This document shows, piece by piece, positions 52,694 through 61,625 of a DNA stretch of 64,000 nt; position 1 is the stretch's first letter, and each line of letters begins with the position of its first letter. Where the stretch lies: the NCBI GenBank assembly GCA_944376605.1, contig CALWDE010000003.1:62001-126000 (forward strand), read 5' to 3'. A program made the translations under genes and the position numbers. The notes below the pieces were generated by a model. It made no database searches. It saw only the letters and a list, made by a program, of their open reading frames with translations, and was not told the origin of the DNA. The DNA is from an uncultured Bacilli bacterium (lineage in GTDB: Bacteria > Bacillota_I > Bacilli_A > RFN20 > CAG-826).

Positions 52694-54148
52694 ATGAAAT
52701 ATACCATCGGCATCGATCTTGGCACGAGTGCCTTAAAAGCGACTCTTGCCGATGAAAAAGGGCACCTTCTCTCTTCGGAGAGGGTGTCCTATCGTTCCTA
52801 TTCTCCCAAACAAAACTGGAGCGAACAGCAACCAGGTGACTGGGAAGGGGCGATGAATTTAGCTTTAAAGAAACTTACAAAAAAAGCAGATGGACCAATT
52901 AGTGCTTTAAGCTTTTCTGGCCAAATGCATGGACTTGTTCTTTTAGATAAGCAAGATAGAGTCTTACGTCCTGCCATTCTCTGGAATGACTCAAGAGTGA
53001 CAGAAGAAGTTGATTATTTAAATCATGTAGTCGGGGAAAAAGTTCTCTTAGAAGAGACAGGTAATATCGCTTTATGCGGATTTACTGCCCCTAAAATTCT
53101 TTGGGTCAAAAAACATGAAGAGGACATCTTTCAAAAGATTGCCAAAATCATGTTGCCGAAAGACTATCTTGCCTACCGTTTAACTGGTGTTCATGCTTCT
53201 GATGTCAGTGATTTGTCCGGCACGCTTTTATTTGATGTAGAGCATCGCTGCTACTCGAAAAAGATGCTTGAAATCTGCTCTATTCGAGAAGAACAACTTC
53301 CTGCTATTCATGAAAGTAGCGACGTAGTTGGCTTTGTTACTCATGAGATGTCTTTAATTACTGGCTTACCAGAAACTTGTAAAGTGGTAATTGGTGGTGG
53401 AGACCAGGCTGTTGGCGCGGTAGGGACTGCTACACTAAAAGAAGGGGATCTCTTCCTTTCTCTTGGTACTTCTGGCGTTGTTTTTGCTCCTCGCGATCAT
53501 TTCTCGAAAGACGAGATGGGCCGTATTCATAGTTTCCGTCACGCTAATGGGAAATTCCTTTTAATGGGTTGCACGTTAAGCTGCACGGCTAGTTTAAATT
53601 GGTGGGTGAATATTTTAGGTTCTGATTTAGGAACAGTAATTGAGAAAGTAGACGAAAATTCACCTATTGATCCTAATTTGCTTTTCTTACCTTACTTAGT
53701 AGGTGAACGTTCTCCTATTAATGACCCCTCTGCTACAGGAATTTTCTATGGCTTAAATGCTTCGCATACCCAAGAAGATCTCACTAGAGCAGTTTTAGAA
53801 GGCGTTGCTTTCTCTCTATATGACGTTTACTCCTATATGAAAGAGCTAGGTGTCAAGCAAGAGGCGGCAAAGCTAATTGGTGGGGGATCGAACAATCCCT
53901 TGTGGTGCCAAATTTTAGCAGATGTCTTCTCTTTAAGAATGGATGTTATCCAAACATCAGATGGGGCTGCTCTTGGCGCCATTGCCTTAGCGATGGTTGG
54001 AAACGGTGACTATCCCAATGTAGAGGAAGCTACCTCTTCTTTGGTAAAAGTCGTGAAGTCTTACTTCCCTAAAGAAGAAAATACAAAAATATACCGGGAA
54101 AAGTTTGCAAAATATCGTGAACTTTACCGCAAAACCAAAGGCCTCTAG
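52694..54148 (+). CDS. xylB: Xylulokinase
   Basis: FGGY-family kinase making D-xylulose-5-phosphate. N-terminal phosphate loop YTIGIDLGTSALKAT, GQMHGLVLLD with the substrate-binding residues, LSLGTSGVVFAP and the late IGGGSNNPLWCQILADVF ATP-binding motif. 484 residues. No SD: coupled to xylA, whose stop is two bases away. Last gene of the operon, followed by two hairpins. Confidence 0.95.
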   Translation: MKYTIGIDLGTSALKATLADEKGHLLSSERVSYRSYSPKQNWSEQQPGDWEGAMNLALKKLTKKADGPISALSFSGQMHGLVLLDKQDRVLRPAILWNDSRVTEEVDYLNHVVGEKVLLEETGNIALCGFTAPKILWVKKHEEDIFQKIAKIMLPKDYLAYRLTGVHASDVSDLSGTLLFDVEHRCYSKKMLEICSIREEQLPAIHESSDVVGFVTHEMSLITGLPETCKVVIGGGDQAVGAVGTATLKEGDLFLSLGTSGVVFAPRDHFSKDEMGRIHSFRHANGKFLLMGCTLSCTASLNWWVNILGSDLGTVIEKVDENSPIDPNLLFLPYLVGERSPINDPSATGIFYGLNASHTQEDLTRAVLEGVAFSLYDVYSYMKELGVKQEAAKLIGGGSNNPLWCQILADVFSLRMDVIQTSDGAALGAIALAMVGNGDYPNVEEATSSLVKVVKSYFPKEENTKIYREKFAKYRELYRKTKGL

Positions 54149-54164
54149 GAGGCGTTCCTCCTTT
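54147..54164 (+). terminator. First hairpin after xylB
   Basis: AGGAGG and CCTCCT pair around CGTT, overlapping the xylB stop; only three T residues follow. Weak alone; the stronger terminator comes next. Confidence 0.5.
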
Positions 54165-54169
54165 CCGGG

Positions 54170-54204
54170 AGCCGGGCTGCTACCTCTCAGCTCGGCTTTT
54201 TCTT
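54170..54204 (+). terminator. Main intrinsic terminator of the xylose operon
   Basis: AGCCG-G-GCTG pairs with CAGC-T-CGGCT (a G-U in the middle) around CTACCTCT, followed by a long T-rich tail. Confidence 0.92.
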
Positions 54205-54280
54205 TTTCTAAAGATTTTATCTTCCTTTTCTTTTCTCTTGCGCGTATATTAACAAGGCTTGCAGGAAGGAGGTGAACCTC

Positions 54281-54457
54281 ATGGCGATTAAAGTGGTCAT
54301 CCGTCAGGATGAAGGTGTAGAAGAAGGCATTCGTCGTTTCAAAAGAGCGGTGAATAAGTCTGGCGTCGTAATGGAAATGAGAAAGCGTGAGTTTTATCTC
54401 AAAACTGCCTTACGTCGTAAACAAAAGAGCGAAATGGCTCGTCGTAAAAAGTGGTAA
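54281..54457 (+). CDS. rpsU: 30S ribosomal protein S21
   Basis: 58-residue basic ribosomal protein. Starts MAIKVVIRQDEGVEEGIRRF and ends in a Lys/Arg-rich tail, all typical. The perfect SD AAGGAGGTGA precedes the ATG by five bases; an in-frame GTG at 54272 lies inside it and is rejected. TATATT at 54245-54250 is the likely -10. Separate transcript with its own terminator. Confidence 0.96.
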   Translation: MAIKVVIRQDEGVEEGIRRFKRAVNKSGVVMEMRKREFYLKTALRRKQKSEMARRKKW

Positions 54458-54477
54458 TTTACCTTTTCTTACAAAAT

Positions 54478-54502
54478 AGCGCTGAACTTCAGCGCTTTTT
54501 TC
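54478..54502 (+). terminator. Intrinsic terminator after rpsU
   Basis: AGCGCTGA and TCAGCGCT form an 8-bp stem with an ACT loop, followed by six T residues. Confidence 0.93.
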
Positions 54503-54545
54503 ATATCTAAAGGGCCATAAAGAAAAGAAATCACTATATCTAGGT

Positions 54546-55730
54546 ATGGATAGTGAAATTTATCAAGCAAAGAATGATACTTGTGGTTACAGTGCATTAA
54601 GAACTTTCTTAATAGAGTTAACGCATCAAAAAGGGTGGCGTTATTTACCTCGTCTTCATGATGGGGCAATGGATTTAAGAGAGCTTTCAACTTTAGCAAG
54701 TGATGCTGGCGTTACTTTAGCGTGGAAAAGAGCAAACTACGCAAATGCCATTTATGAGGCGAAACGTTTCCCCATCTTATTACTATTAAATGAAGGGAAG
54801 CAGGGACATTTAGTTACCTTATTAAAAAAGAAAAAGAATATGTTTCTTATTGCGGATCCTAAAAACGGAAAAGAGTGGATTTCCGGCGCATTACTGCAGG
54901 AAAAATGGACTTTAATATTTGGAGAAGGAAAGATAGAAAAGAAAGAAACTCCGCCTAAGAAGAAGCGGCTTATTGACCCATTTGCTTTGCCGCTTCTACT
55001 AGCCTTTTTGTTTTTAGAGCTGGTGTTTTTCTTTCTTGGAATCTCTTTTTTACAAGAAGATCCAAGATTGTTATATGCGATTATCTTTCTCACACTTGGT
55101 GTTATCTTTTTTGCAGTGAGAGAAGGTAGTTCTTTTTACTTTATGCACCAATTTGAAGAGAAACATTTATCGCTTATTGCAAAAGGAAGCAAGGCAGATG
55201 ATTACCTTCTCTTTCAAAAGGCAAAAAGTACCTTTCTATTTTCTCCATCTTCTGCGTTTGCTTCTTTGCTTATTGCCCTCACTTTATATGTCTATCTTGC
55301 TTTATGGGGAGTTGGTTATGCTTTAGCGGGTGCCTTGCTCATTCTTCTTGAAGTACTTTATTGCCCTTTATTTGCTACTTTAAAAAAGGAAGAAAGGCGT
55401 TTAGAGAGGAGAGAAGCCCTTCTTTTATCACGTCCTTTTGAGAGAAAATTCGCGAGAAAAATTGGAAGAGAAGGGGAAAAACTTGCTTTAAAGATGCGCG
55501 TTGTGGATTTAATTACTTATCTGCCTTTGTTTTTACTTTCTTTCTTAGCGTTATACCAAAGTGAAACATCTTCTTTTTATGCTTATATTACTGCCTTTTT
55601 AGCCTTATTCCTTTTTGAAAAAAGTTTGCGTCCTGCTTTGCACTATCCTTTAGGTAAAAAAGAAAGGCGGAAAATAGAGGACGCTTTCTTTGAACGCTTT
55701 CTCTCGCTATCTGAGCCAAACCAAGTGTAA
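54546..55730 (+). CDS. C39-type peptidase fused to a six-TM domain, no ATPase
   Basis: 394 residues. The first 130 form a C39 Cys peptidase domain: catalytic Cys13 in NDTCGYSA, His88 in KQGHLV and Asp104 in IADPKNG. The H-D spacing of 16 equals that in bacteriocin-exporter peptidases. After a Lys-rich linker come about six membrane helices (within about 143-380) in the pairing expected for an ABC exporter transmembrane domain. The nucleotide-binding domain is absent and none is encoded next to it. It could cleave and release leader peptides without ATP-driven export, or pair with a distant ATPase. There is no SD; a poor -10 (TATATC) is nearby. Confidence 0.77.
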   Translation: MDSEIYQAKNDTCGYSALRTFLIELTHQKGWRYLPRLHDGAMDLRELSTLASDAGVTLAWKRANYANAIYEAKRFPILLLLNEGKQGHLVTLLKKKKNMFLIADPKNGKEWISGALLQEKWTLIFGEGKIEKKETPPKKKRLIDPFALPLLLAFLFLELVFFFLGISFLQEDPRLLYAIIFLTLGVIFFAVREGSSFYFMHQFEEKHLSLIAKGSKADDYLLFQKAKSTFLFSPSSAFASLLIALTLYVYLALWGVGYALAGALLILLEVLYCPLFATLKKEERRLERREALLLSRPFERKFARKIGREGEKLALKMRVVDLITYLPLFLLSFLALYQSETSSFYAYITAFLALFLFEKSLRPALHYPLGKKERRKIEDAFFERFLSLSEPNQV

Positions 55731-55733
55731 AAT
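55728..55733 (+). promoter_or_regulatory. -10 box for leaderless ybeY (TAAAAT-N7-ATG)
   Basis: TAAAAT, preceded by TG, then ATGGTTG, then ATG at 55741. It overlaps the stop codon of the C39 gene. No SD. Confidence 0.45.
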
Positions 55734-55740
55734 ATGGTTG

Positions 55741-56214
55741 ATGGAAATTGATTTTTCTTCGTATATTGATACGAAATATGATGCTTTAGAGGCTCGCTAT
55801 AAAAAAATTGCAGAAGAAGCTTTTTCAAGGCTCTCTGTACCGGATGATTACGAAGTTGACGTTACTCTTGTAGATGAGAAGACCATTCAAGAAATGAATC
55901 GTAATTATCGGGGAGTTGACCGCGTTACTGACGTGATTTCTTTTGCTTATAATGAAGGAGAAGACCCTGTATCTGCCTTTTATGCGCCTGGGATGACCCG
56001 AATATTGGGAGAAATTTATATTTGTGTTCCTCGCGCAATTAGCCAGGCAGAAGAAATTGGAAATAGTCTAGGAAGAGAGCTTTGCTTCCTTTTTACGCAC
56101 GGGTTATTACATCTGCTTGGTTATGATCATATGAATGAAGAAGAGGCTAAAGTGATGTTTTCTTTGCAAGAAGAAATCTTAAATGTACTAGGAGGGGACT
56201 ATGGAACCTATTGA
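55741..56214 (+). CDS. ybeY: Endoribonuclease YbeY (rRNA maturation)
   Basis: Zinc metalloprotein needed for 16S rRNA 3' end maturation and ribosome quality control. The signature THGLLHLLGYDHM with three His ligands is near residue 120, after VTDVISFAYNE. 157 residues. Start 55741 (MEIDFSSYID) is preferred over the frame's earlier start inside the C39 gene because of the -10 spacing. phoH and dgkA, which usually flank it, are missing. It overlaps cdd by 14 bases. Confidence 0.94.
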   Translation: MEIDFSSYIDTKYDALEARYKKIAEEAFSRLSVPDDYEVDVTLVDEKTIQEMNRNYRGVDRVTDVISFAYNEGEDPVSAFYAPGMTRILGEIYICVPRAISQAEEIGNSLGRELCFLFTHGLLHLLGYDHMNEEEAKVMFSLQEEILNVLGGDYGTY

Positions 56215-56602
56215 ATTACTAGAAAAGGCAAAACAGGCGCGTGCGCTTTCTTATTCTCCTTATAGCCATTTTGCTGTTGGCGCCGCTATTTTATGCAAAG
56301 ATGGCAGTGTCTATTTAGGGGCTAATATAGAGAACGCTAGTTATCCTTTATGTATGTGCGCGGAACGTAATGCTTTATATCACGCCTATATGGAAGGAAA
56401 AAAGAAAGAAGATTTTGTTGCCTTAGCTATTGTTGCGGATAGTCCGCGCCCAGTTAGTCCATGCGGAGCATGTCGGCAAGTTCTCTCGGAATTATTTCCG
56501 CAAAAAGCCCCTATTTATTTAGGTAATTTAGCAGGAGAAAAGGAAGAAACGAACATTGAAACTCTTCTTCCTTACGCTTTTATGGACGAGGATATGAAAT
56601 GA
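56201..56602 (+). CDS. cdd: Cytidine deaminase
   Basis: Deaminates cytidine and deoxycytidine to uridine forms for salvage. Zinc/catalytic motifs CAERNAL (Cys ligand and catalytic Glu) and PCGACRQVL are present; 133 residues is the tetrameric Bacillus type. SD TAGGAGG inside ybeY. Overlaps era by four bases. Confidence 0.96.
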   Translation: MEPIELLEKAKQARALSYSPYSHFAVGAAILCKDGSVYLGANIENASYPLCMCAERNALYHAYMEGKKKEDFVALAIVADSPRPVSPCGACRQVLSELFPQKAPIYLGNLAGEKEETNIETLLPYAFMDEDMK

Positions 56603-57489
56603 AAGTTGGTACGGTTGCGATTTTAGGTTTGCCAAATGCCGGGAAAAGCACTTTTTTAAATGCTTTATTATCCAAAAAAGTGTCCATTGTGACTCCTAAA
56701 GCCCAAACAACAAGAGACGATATTATTGGCATTTATGAAGATTCTAGTTCACAAATTGCCTTTATTGACACTCCTGGTCTCATCAAGGGCAGCAATGTTT
56801 TGGAAAAAGAGATGATGCGCAAGGCAAGAAGAGCGCTTTCTGGGATTGACTGCCTCTTATTTATTATTGATGTTCATGAAAAAATCGAAGAGGCGTATGC
56901 TGCTTTTTCCCATATTAAAACGGACGCTCCGATTTTAATTTTACTCAATAAAATTGATTTAATGCGTGCTCCAGAAATGGAAAAGAAAAAAGAAGAGGTA
57001 GCAAAATTATTTGCCCCTCATCCTTTCTTAGAATTAAGCGCAAAAAATAATTTTGGTTTAAAAGAAGCTAGAGATTGGGTTACCTCACATCTTCCAGAAG
57101 GAGAACCTTTTTACGATGAAGGAACCCTCACTGACAAGGATATTCCTTTCTTTATTCAAGAATGCGTTAGAGAAAAGCTTCTTCGCTATTTAAGAAATGA
57201 AGTACCGCATCAATGTGCTGTCGCTGTGGAGCATTTATTGGAAGATGATAAAAATGTGTCTGCTAAAGTAAGAATTTTTGTGGACCGAGATTCTCAAAAA
57301 GGGATTTTGATAGGTAAAAACGGCAGCATGATTGAAAAAATTCGTAATAGCGCCGAGCATGAGTTATCTTCTCGCCTCAATAAATATGTTTCATTACATT
57401 TATTTGTGCAGGTGTCTCCTAAGTGGCGTGATGATCCGCGTATTTTGGGAAAATTAGGTTATGTCAGAGGGAAAGGAAATAAGGACTAA
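56599..57489 (+). CDS. era: GTPase Era
   Basis: Ribosome-assembly GTPase that binds the 3' end of 16S rRNA. G1 GLPNAGKST (about 10-18), G3 DTPGLI, G4 NKIDLM, then a C-terminal KH domain with GILIGKNGSMIEKI (about 233). 296 residues. Same order (ybeY-cdd-era-recO) as in Bacillus. recO starts inside its last 29 bases. Confidence 0.97.
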   Translation: MKVGTVAILGLPNAGKSTFLNALLSKKVSIVTPKAQTTRDDIIGIYEDSSSQIAFIDTPGLIKGSNVLEKEMMRKARRALSGIDCLLFIIDVHEKIEEAYAAFSHIKTDAPILILLNKIDLMRAPEMEKKKEEVAKLFAPHPFLELSAKNNFGLKEARDWVTSHLPEGEPFYDEGTLTDKDIPFFIQECVREKLLRYLRNEVPHQCAVAVEHLLEDDKNVSAKVRIFVDRDSQKGILIGKNGSMIEKIRNSAEHELSSRLNKYVSLHLFVQVSPKWRDDPRILGKLGYVRGKGNKD

Positions 57490-58192
57490 AGGATTCCTTT
57501 TAAAAAGTGTTCCGTATCACGAGACTTCTTCGATAGCAACAATCTTAACAGAAGACGGTTTTCTAAGTTTTCGTGCTTCTGGTGTCTATAAAAAGAATAG
57601 TCATTATCTGCCTCTTTTTAATCTTATGGCGGAGAGTTATTTTTTGCTCAAAGAAGGAAAGGGTGATTATCTCCTTTTTAAAGAAGGAGAACTGCTTTCT
57701 TTTCCTAAAGGCAATCTAGAAACGCTACTTGCCTATTCTTTTTTAGGAGAAATTACTTGGAGCAGTGCGAAGGGGATAGATGGGAAAGAGCTTTATCCTT
57801 ATTTAGCGCTTGCGACAAAATTTTTAAAAGAAGGAAAAGATCCTCTTTCTATCGTAACAAGTTATTTAGCGATATGTTTGCGTCTTATGGGCTATGGCCT
57901 TACGGTAGATCACTGCGTCCTCTGCGGAAAAGAAAAAGGGATTGTAGGGGTGTCTTTTGAAGAAGGCGGCTTTATTTGCCACGATGAGAAAAGAGAAGGG
58001 GCGCATTATGGCAAAACATATTGTCAAGTTGCCTACTTCACTTTTAAGGTGGATAAAAGTACATGGACTGGCCAAAATTTACCTCGCGAAGACACTCTTC
58101 TTTATTTTAAAGACCTCACCTCTTACTACACGGAACAATTAGGAAAGAAAATTGAGGGTTTATCGATGTTTTTTGACGTATTGAAAGGCTAG
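57461..58192 (+). CDS. recO: DNA repair protein RecO
   Basis: Loads RecA onto SSB-coated DNA together with RecR. N-terminal OB fold (RTKGFLLKSVPYHETSSIATILTEDGFLSF) and a C-terminal helical domain with the Cys-rich zinc site CVLCGKEK ... CH. 243 residues. No good SD; coupled to era by overlap. Confidence 0.93.
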   Translation: MSEGKEIRTKGFLLKSVPYHETSSIATILTEDGFLSFRASGVYKKNSHYLPLFNLMAESYFLLKEGKGDYLLFKEGELLSFPKGNLETLLAYSFLGEITWSSAKGIDGKELYPYLALATKFLKEGKDPLSIVTSYLAICLRLMGYGLTVDHCVLCGKEKGIVGVSFEEGGFICHDEKREGAHYGKTYCQVAYFTFKVDKSTWTGQNLPREDTLLYFKDLTSYYTEQLGKKIEGLSMFFDVLKG

Positions 58193-58210
58193 TTGACACG
58201 AGATAAGGGG

Positions 58211-58239
58211 TTGACAAAAATGCCTAAAAATACGATACT
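58211..58239 (+). promoter_or_regulatory. glyS promoter
   Basis: TTGACA (58211-58216), 17-bp spacer, GATACT (58234-58239). A second TTGACA lies 18 bases upstream at 58193 but has no matching -10. The leader (58240-58286) holds a small ATGGG/CCCAT hairpin and no T-box core. Confidence 0.75.
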
Positions 58240-58286
58240 TTCCGTGTATGGGCTTTTTTAACCCATCCTTAAAAAGGAGGACGAAC

Positions 58287-59666
58287 GTGAGCAATAAGTT
58301 CGACTTCAATCTAATCCAAACTCATCTTATCACAAGTGGGTTTGTTTATCCCGGTTCAGAGATTTATGGAGGGCTTGCCAATTCTTGGGATTATGGTCCT
58401 CTGGGAGCGGAATTAAAAAGAAATATCCGCGATGCATGGTGGAAAAGATTCGTCCAAATGTCGGAGCATAATGTTGGAATTGATGCCTCGATTTTGATGA
58501 ATCCTAAAGTATGGGAGGCGACTGGACACGTCTCTACTTTTAACGATCCTATGGTTGACTGCAAGCACTGTAAGGCTCGTCATCGCGCTGATGAATTAAT
58601 CAAAGGACAATTTCCTAATGCGGATGTGGAAGGAATGACTTTTGAAGATATGGATCATTTCATTCATGAAAATAATGTGGAATGTCCAAACTGTCATAGT
58701 CATGATTTTACCCCGATTCGTAAGTTCAATATGATGTTTAAAACTCATATTGGCGTGACAGAAGATGCAAGCAGTGTCTGCTATTTACGTCCAGAAACCG
58801 CACAAGGTGTATTTGTAAACTTTAAAAGCGTACAAAGAAGTACCCGCCGCAAACTTCCTTTTGGTATTTGTAATGCAGGGAAGAGCTTCCGTAATGAAAT
58901 TACTCCAGGAAACTTCACTTTCCGTACGCGAGAGTTTGAACAGCTTGAAATGGAATTTTTCTGCAAGCCAGGAACTGATTTAGAGTGGTTTCAGTATTGG
59001 AAAGAATATTGCTTAAAGTTTATTGAGTCACTTGGCTGCAAGCCAGAAAATCTCCGTTTCCGCGATCATGAAGCGCAAGAGTTAGCTTTCTATTCTCGTG
59101 CTACAACAGATGTGGAATACGATTTCCCAACTCTTGGCTGGGGAGAAATTTTAGGTGTCGCTGATAGAACTGATTATGACTTAAAGCGTCATCAACAATA
59201 CTCTGGAGAAGATTTGACCTATTTTGATAGCGAAACAAACGAACGCTATTTGCCATATGTCATTGAACCTTCCATGGGTTTAGACCGCTTGATGTTAATG
59301 GTCATGATGGATAGCTACGATGAGGAAGAGTTAGAAGGCGGAGATAAGAGAATTGTGATGCATCTTGCTCCGTTCCTTGCTCCTTATAAAGTTGCCATTC
59401 TTCCTTTATCCAAAAAGTTAAGCGAAAAGGCGGAAGAAGTGTTCCGCATTTTAGCCCCTCACTTTTCTACCACAATGGATGTAACAGGTTCGATAGGGAA
59501 GAGGTACCGCAGACAGGATGAGATTGGTACTCCTTATTGTGTCACGGTCGATTTTGACTCTTTAGAAGATCAATCTGTAACAGTTCGTGATCGTGACAAC
59601 ATGAAACAAGTACGCTTGCCGATTACGGAACTTGTGACTTATTTCAAAGTAAAGTGCTTCTATTAA
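58287..59666 (+). CDS. glyS: Glycine-tRNA ligase, single-chain (alpha2) type
   Basis: Class II synthetase charging tRNA-Gly, 459 residues; the archaeal/eukaryotic-like form also found in Bacilli/Mollicutes. [15 protein letters not shown] (about 180), [25 protein letters not shown] region (motif 2) and [12 protein letters not shown] (motif 3) are present, with an anticodon-binding C-terminus. The start codon is GTG at 58287, seven bases after AAAGGAGG; the ATG at 58248 belongs to the leader. Confidence 0.95.
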   Translation: MSNKFDFNLIQTHLITSGFVYPGSEIYGGLANSWDYGPLGAELKRNIRDAWWKRFVQMSEHNVGIDASILMNPKVWEATGHVSTFNDPMVDCKHCKARHRADELIKGQFPNADVEGMTFEDMDHFIHENNVECPNCHSHDFTPIRKFNMMFKTHIGVTEDASSVCYLRPETAQGVFVNFKSVQRSTRRKLPFGICNAGKSFRNEITPGNFTFRTREFEQLEMEFFCKPGTDLEWFQYWKEYCLKFIESLGCKPENLRFRDHEAQELAFYSRATTDVEYDFPTLGWGEILGVADRTDYDLKRHQQYSGEDLTYFDSETNERYLPYVIEPSMGLDRLMLMVMMDSYDEEELEGGDKRIVMHLAPFLAPYKVAILPLSKKLSEKAEEVFRILAPHFSTTMDVTGSIGKRYRRQDEIGTPYCVTVDFDSLEDQSVTVRDRDNMKQVRLPITELVTYFKVKCFY

Positions 59667-59720
59667 CTAGTAGTAAATTAGTAGTTATTTAGTTAACTAC
59701 TGGCGTTTATTTTCTAGTTA
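59667..59720 (+). repeat. Cluster of short TAGT repeats with an 8-bp inverted repeat between glyS and dnaG
   Basis: AGTAGTTA (59680-59687) and TAACTACT (59694-59701) are exact inverted repeats with a 6-base spacer. Related units (ACTAGTAGTA, TTAGTAGTTA, TCTAGTTATT) surround them. Could be an operator or a weak terminator. Confidence 0.45.
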
Positions 59721-59742
59721 TTATCAAAAGAAAGGGGAAAAC

Positions 59743-61611
59743 ATGGCAATAAATGATGATTTAGTAAAAAGTGTTCTTGATCATGCTGATATTGTGCATG
59801 TGATTTCTTCCTATGGCCTTTCTTTAATAAAAAAAGGCAATAATTATGTTGCCCTTTGTCCCTTTCATAATGACAAGCATCCTTCTATGTATGTAAACCC
59901 CGAAAAAAGGATTTTTAAGTGCTTTAGTTGCGGGATGGGAGGAAATGCAATTTCTTTTGTTTCGCAGTATGAGCATGTATCTTTTCAAGAGGCGATAAAG
60001 AAGGTTGCAGATTTGTCTGGTTATACCGATCCTCGTCTTTCTCGTTTAGCAAAAGAAGAAGAGAAAGAAGATGAAGAAACGCTATCCTTCCGCCATGCGA
60101 TTGAAGATTTAGGAAAGTACTACCGTTATAGTCTCGATATTGATGAAGGAAAGGATGCGATTGCCTACTTAAATCAAAGAGGACTTGATGAAAACATCCG
60201 GGAACGTTATTCCATCGGTTATTCTCCTTTAGACGGGATAAAAACGATTCAATATCTTCAAGCAAAAGGACATTCCCTGCATGCAATATCCGGTATTGGC
60301 GTAGCAAGTCAACTTGGCGCTAATATGCATGATTTGAATGCAGGCAGAGTCATGTTCTCTTTAAAAGATAAAGATGGAAGGCTTATTGGCTTTTCCGCGC
60401 GGAGATTCCGCAATGAGGAAGGGCCAAAATACATCAATACTTCTGAGACAAAGCTTTTCCATAAGAGTGAAGTTTTATATGGCTATCATCTTGCGAAAGA
60501 AACTGCAAGAAAAGACGGATATCTCTATGTCTTAGAAGGCTTTATGGATGTCATTGCTCTTTATAAAGCAGGCATTACTTCTGCTGTTGCCCTTATGGGG
60601 ACTGCTTTGACAAAGGAACATATCGCTTTATTTCGCGCTTTGGGTGTTGAAATACGGATGTGTTTGGATGGAGATAAACCAGGGCAAGACGGCATGATGA
60701 AAGCTGCCACATTTCTTCAAAAAGAAGGAATACCAGCCCGCTTTGTACATCACAGTAATGATCTTCGTGATCCTGATGACATACTTCAAAAAGAAGGAAA
60801 AGACGGACTATATGCTTGGGTAAACACTCTTTTAGATCCTATGGAGTTCCAACTTGCTTATTTCCGTGATTTTGGCGGTTTAAATACCTTAGAAAAACGG
60901 CAAAAAGCGGTTCAATATTTTCTTCCTTATCTTGCAAGTTTGCCCTCTGGAATTGCTAGAGAAGATGCTCTAGTGACCTTAGCGCAAGCTACGGGATTTG
61001 AAGCATCTGCCATCCGCCAATTGCTCTCAACAAAAAGAGAAGAAAAGAGGGAACAAGAAAAAGAATTTTCTGCTCCTTTTATTCGCGGAAAAAGCAGAGA
61101 AGAAATTTCTTCTTTGCCTAGAAGAGAAAGAAAACTCGCGAACATTGAACGAGAAATTCTCACTTATATGGTGCTAAATCGCGAAGCAATTGATTGGTAT
61201 CAACGTTATATTGGCGCCTTTGTGATTCCTATCTATCAAGATTTAGCAAATTACTTACTGGAATACTCTTCTCGTCATCAAGATTCGGTAGATCTTGCCT
61301 TACTAACATCAACGATAGAAGAAGGAGAAAAGGGCCGAGGAAAAAGTGAAAAAGAAAAACAAACTTTATTAAAACTACTTCTCGAACTTGGGGAAGAACA
61401 CTCTTACCCTCCTTATGGAGAGGAAGAGCTAACTGTCTTAAAAAGTCGCCATGATCAAGAAAGAAAACAGTTCTTCGATGGCGCAAAGGTGCGAAATGCT
61501 GTTGTAACCGAACCCATATCGGTTTCGACAAGTATTTTAGGAAAATATGCCACTGAGAAACGCTCTTCTTGGCAGAAAACAAAAAAGAAAAAAGAAGAAG
61601 ATATCGAATAA
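59743..61611 (+). CDS. dnaG: DNA primase
   Basis: Makes RNA primers for replication. N-terminal zinc-binding domain ([11 protein letters not shown] ... CFSCGMGG, Cys/His ligands at about 40-65), the TOPRIM core with [13 protein letters not shown] and [11 protein letters not shown] (about 265-320), and a helicase-binding C-terminal region. 622 residues. SD AAAGGGG. Directly followed by rpoD, the classic macromolecular-synthesis order (here with rpsU moved upstream). Confidence 0.97.
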   Translation: MAINDDLVKSVLDHADIVHVISSYGLSLIKKGNNYVALCPFHNDKHPSMYVNPEKRIFKCFSCGMGGNAISFVSQYEHVSFQEAIKKVADLSGYTDPRLSRLAKEEEKEDEETLSFRHAIEDLGKYYRYSLDIDEGKDAIAYLNQRGLDENIRERYSIGYSPLDGIKTIQYLQAKGHSLHAISGIGVASQLGANMHDLNAGRVMFSLKDKDGRLIGFSARRFRNEEGPKYINTSETKLFHKSEVLYGYHLAKETARKDGYLYVLEGFMDVIALYKAGITSAVALMGTALTKEHIALFRALGVEIRMCLDGDKPGQDGMMKAATFLQKEGIPARFVHHSNDLRDPDDILQKEGKDGLYAWVNTLLDPMEFQLAYFRDFGGLNTLEKRQKAVQYFLPYLASLPSGIAREDALVTLAQATGFEASAIRQLLSTKREEKREQEKEFSAPFIRGKSREEISSLPRRERKLANIEREILTYMVLNREAIDWYQRYIGAFVIPIYQDLANYLLEYSSRHQDSVDLALLTSTIEEGEKGRGKSEKEKQTLLKLLLELGEEHSYPPYGEEELTVLKSRHDQERKQFFDGAKVRNAVVTEPISVSTSILGKYATEKRSSWQKTKKKKEEDIE

Positions 61612-61625
61612 AAGAGGGAAAAATT

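Noticed and set aside
58193-58198. Second TTGACA upstream of glyS as another promoter
   Set aside because: No -10-like hexamer at 16-18 bp; the one at 58211 fits properly.
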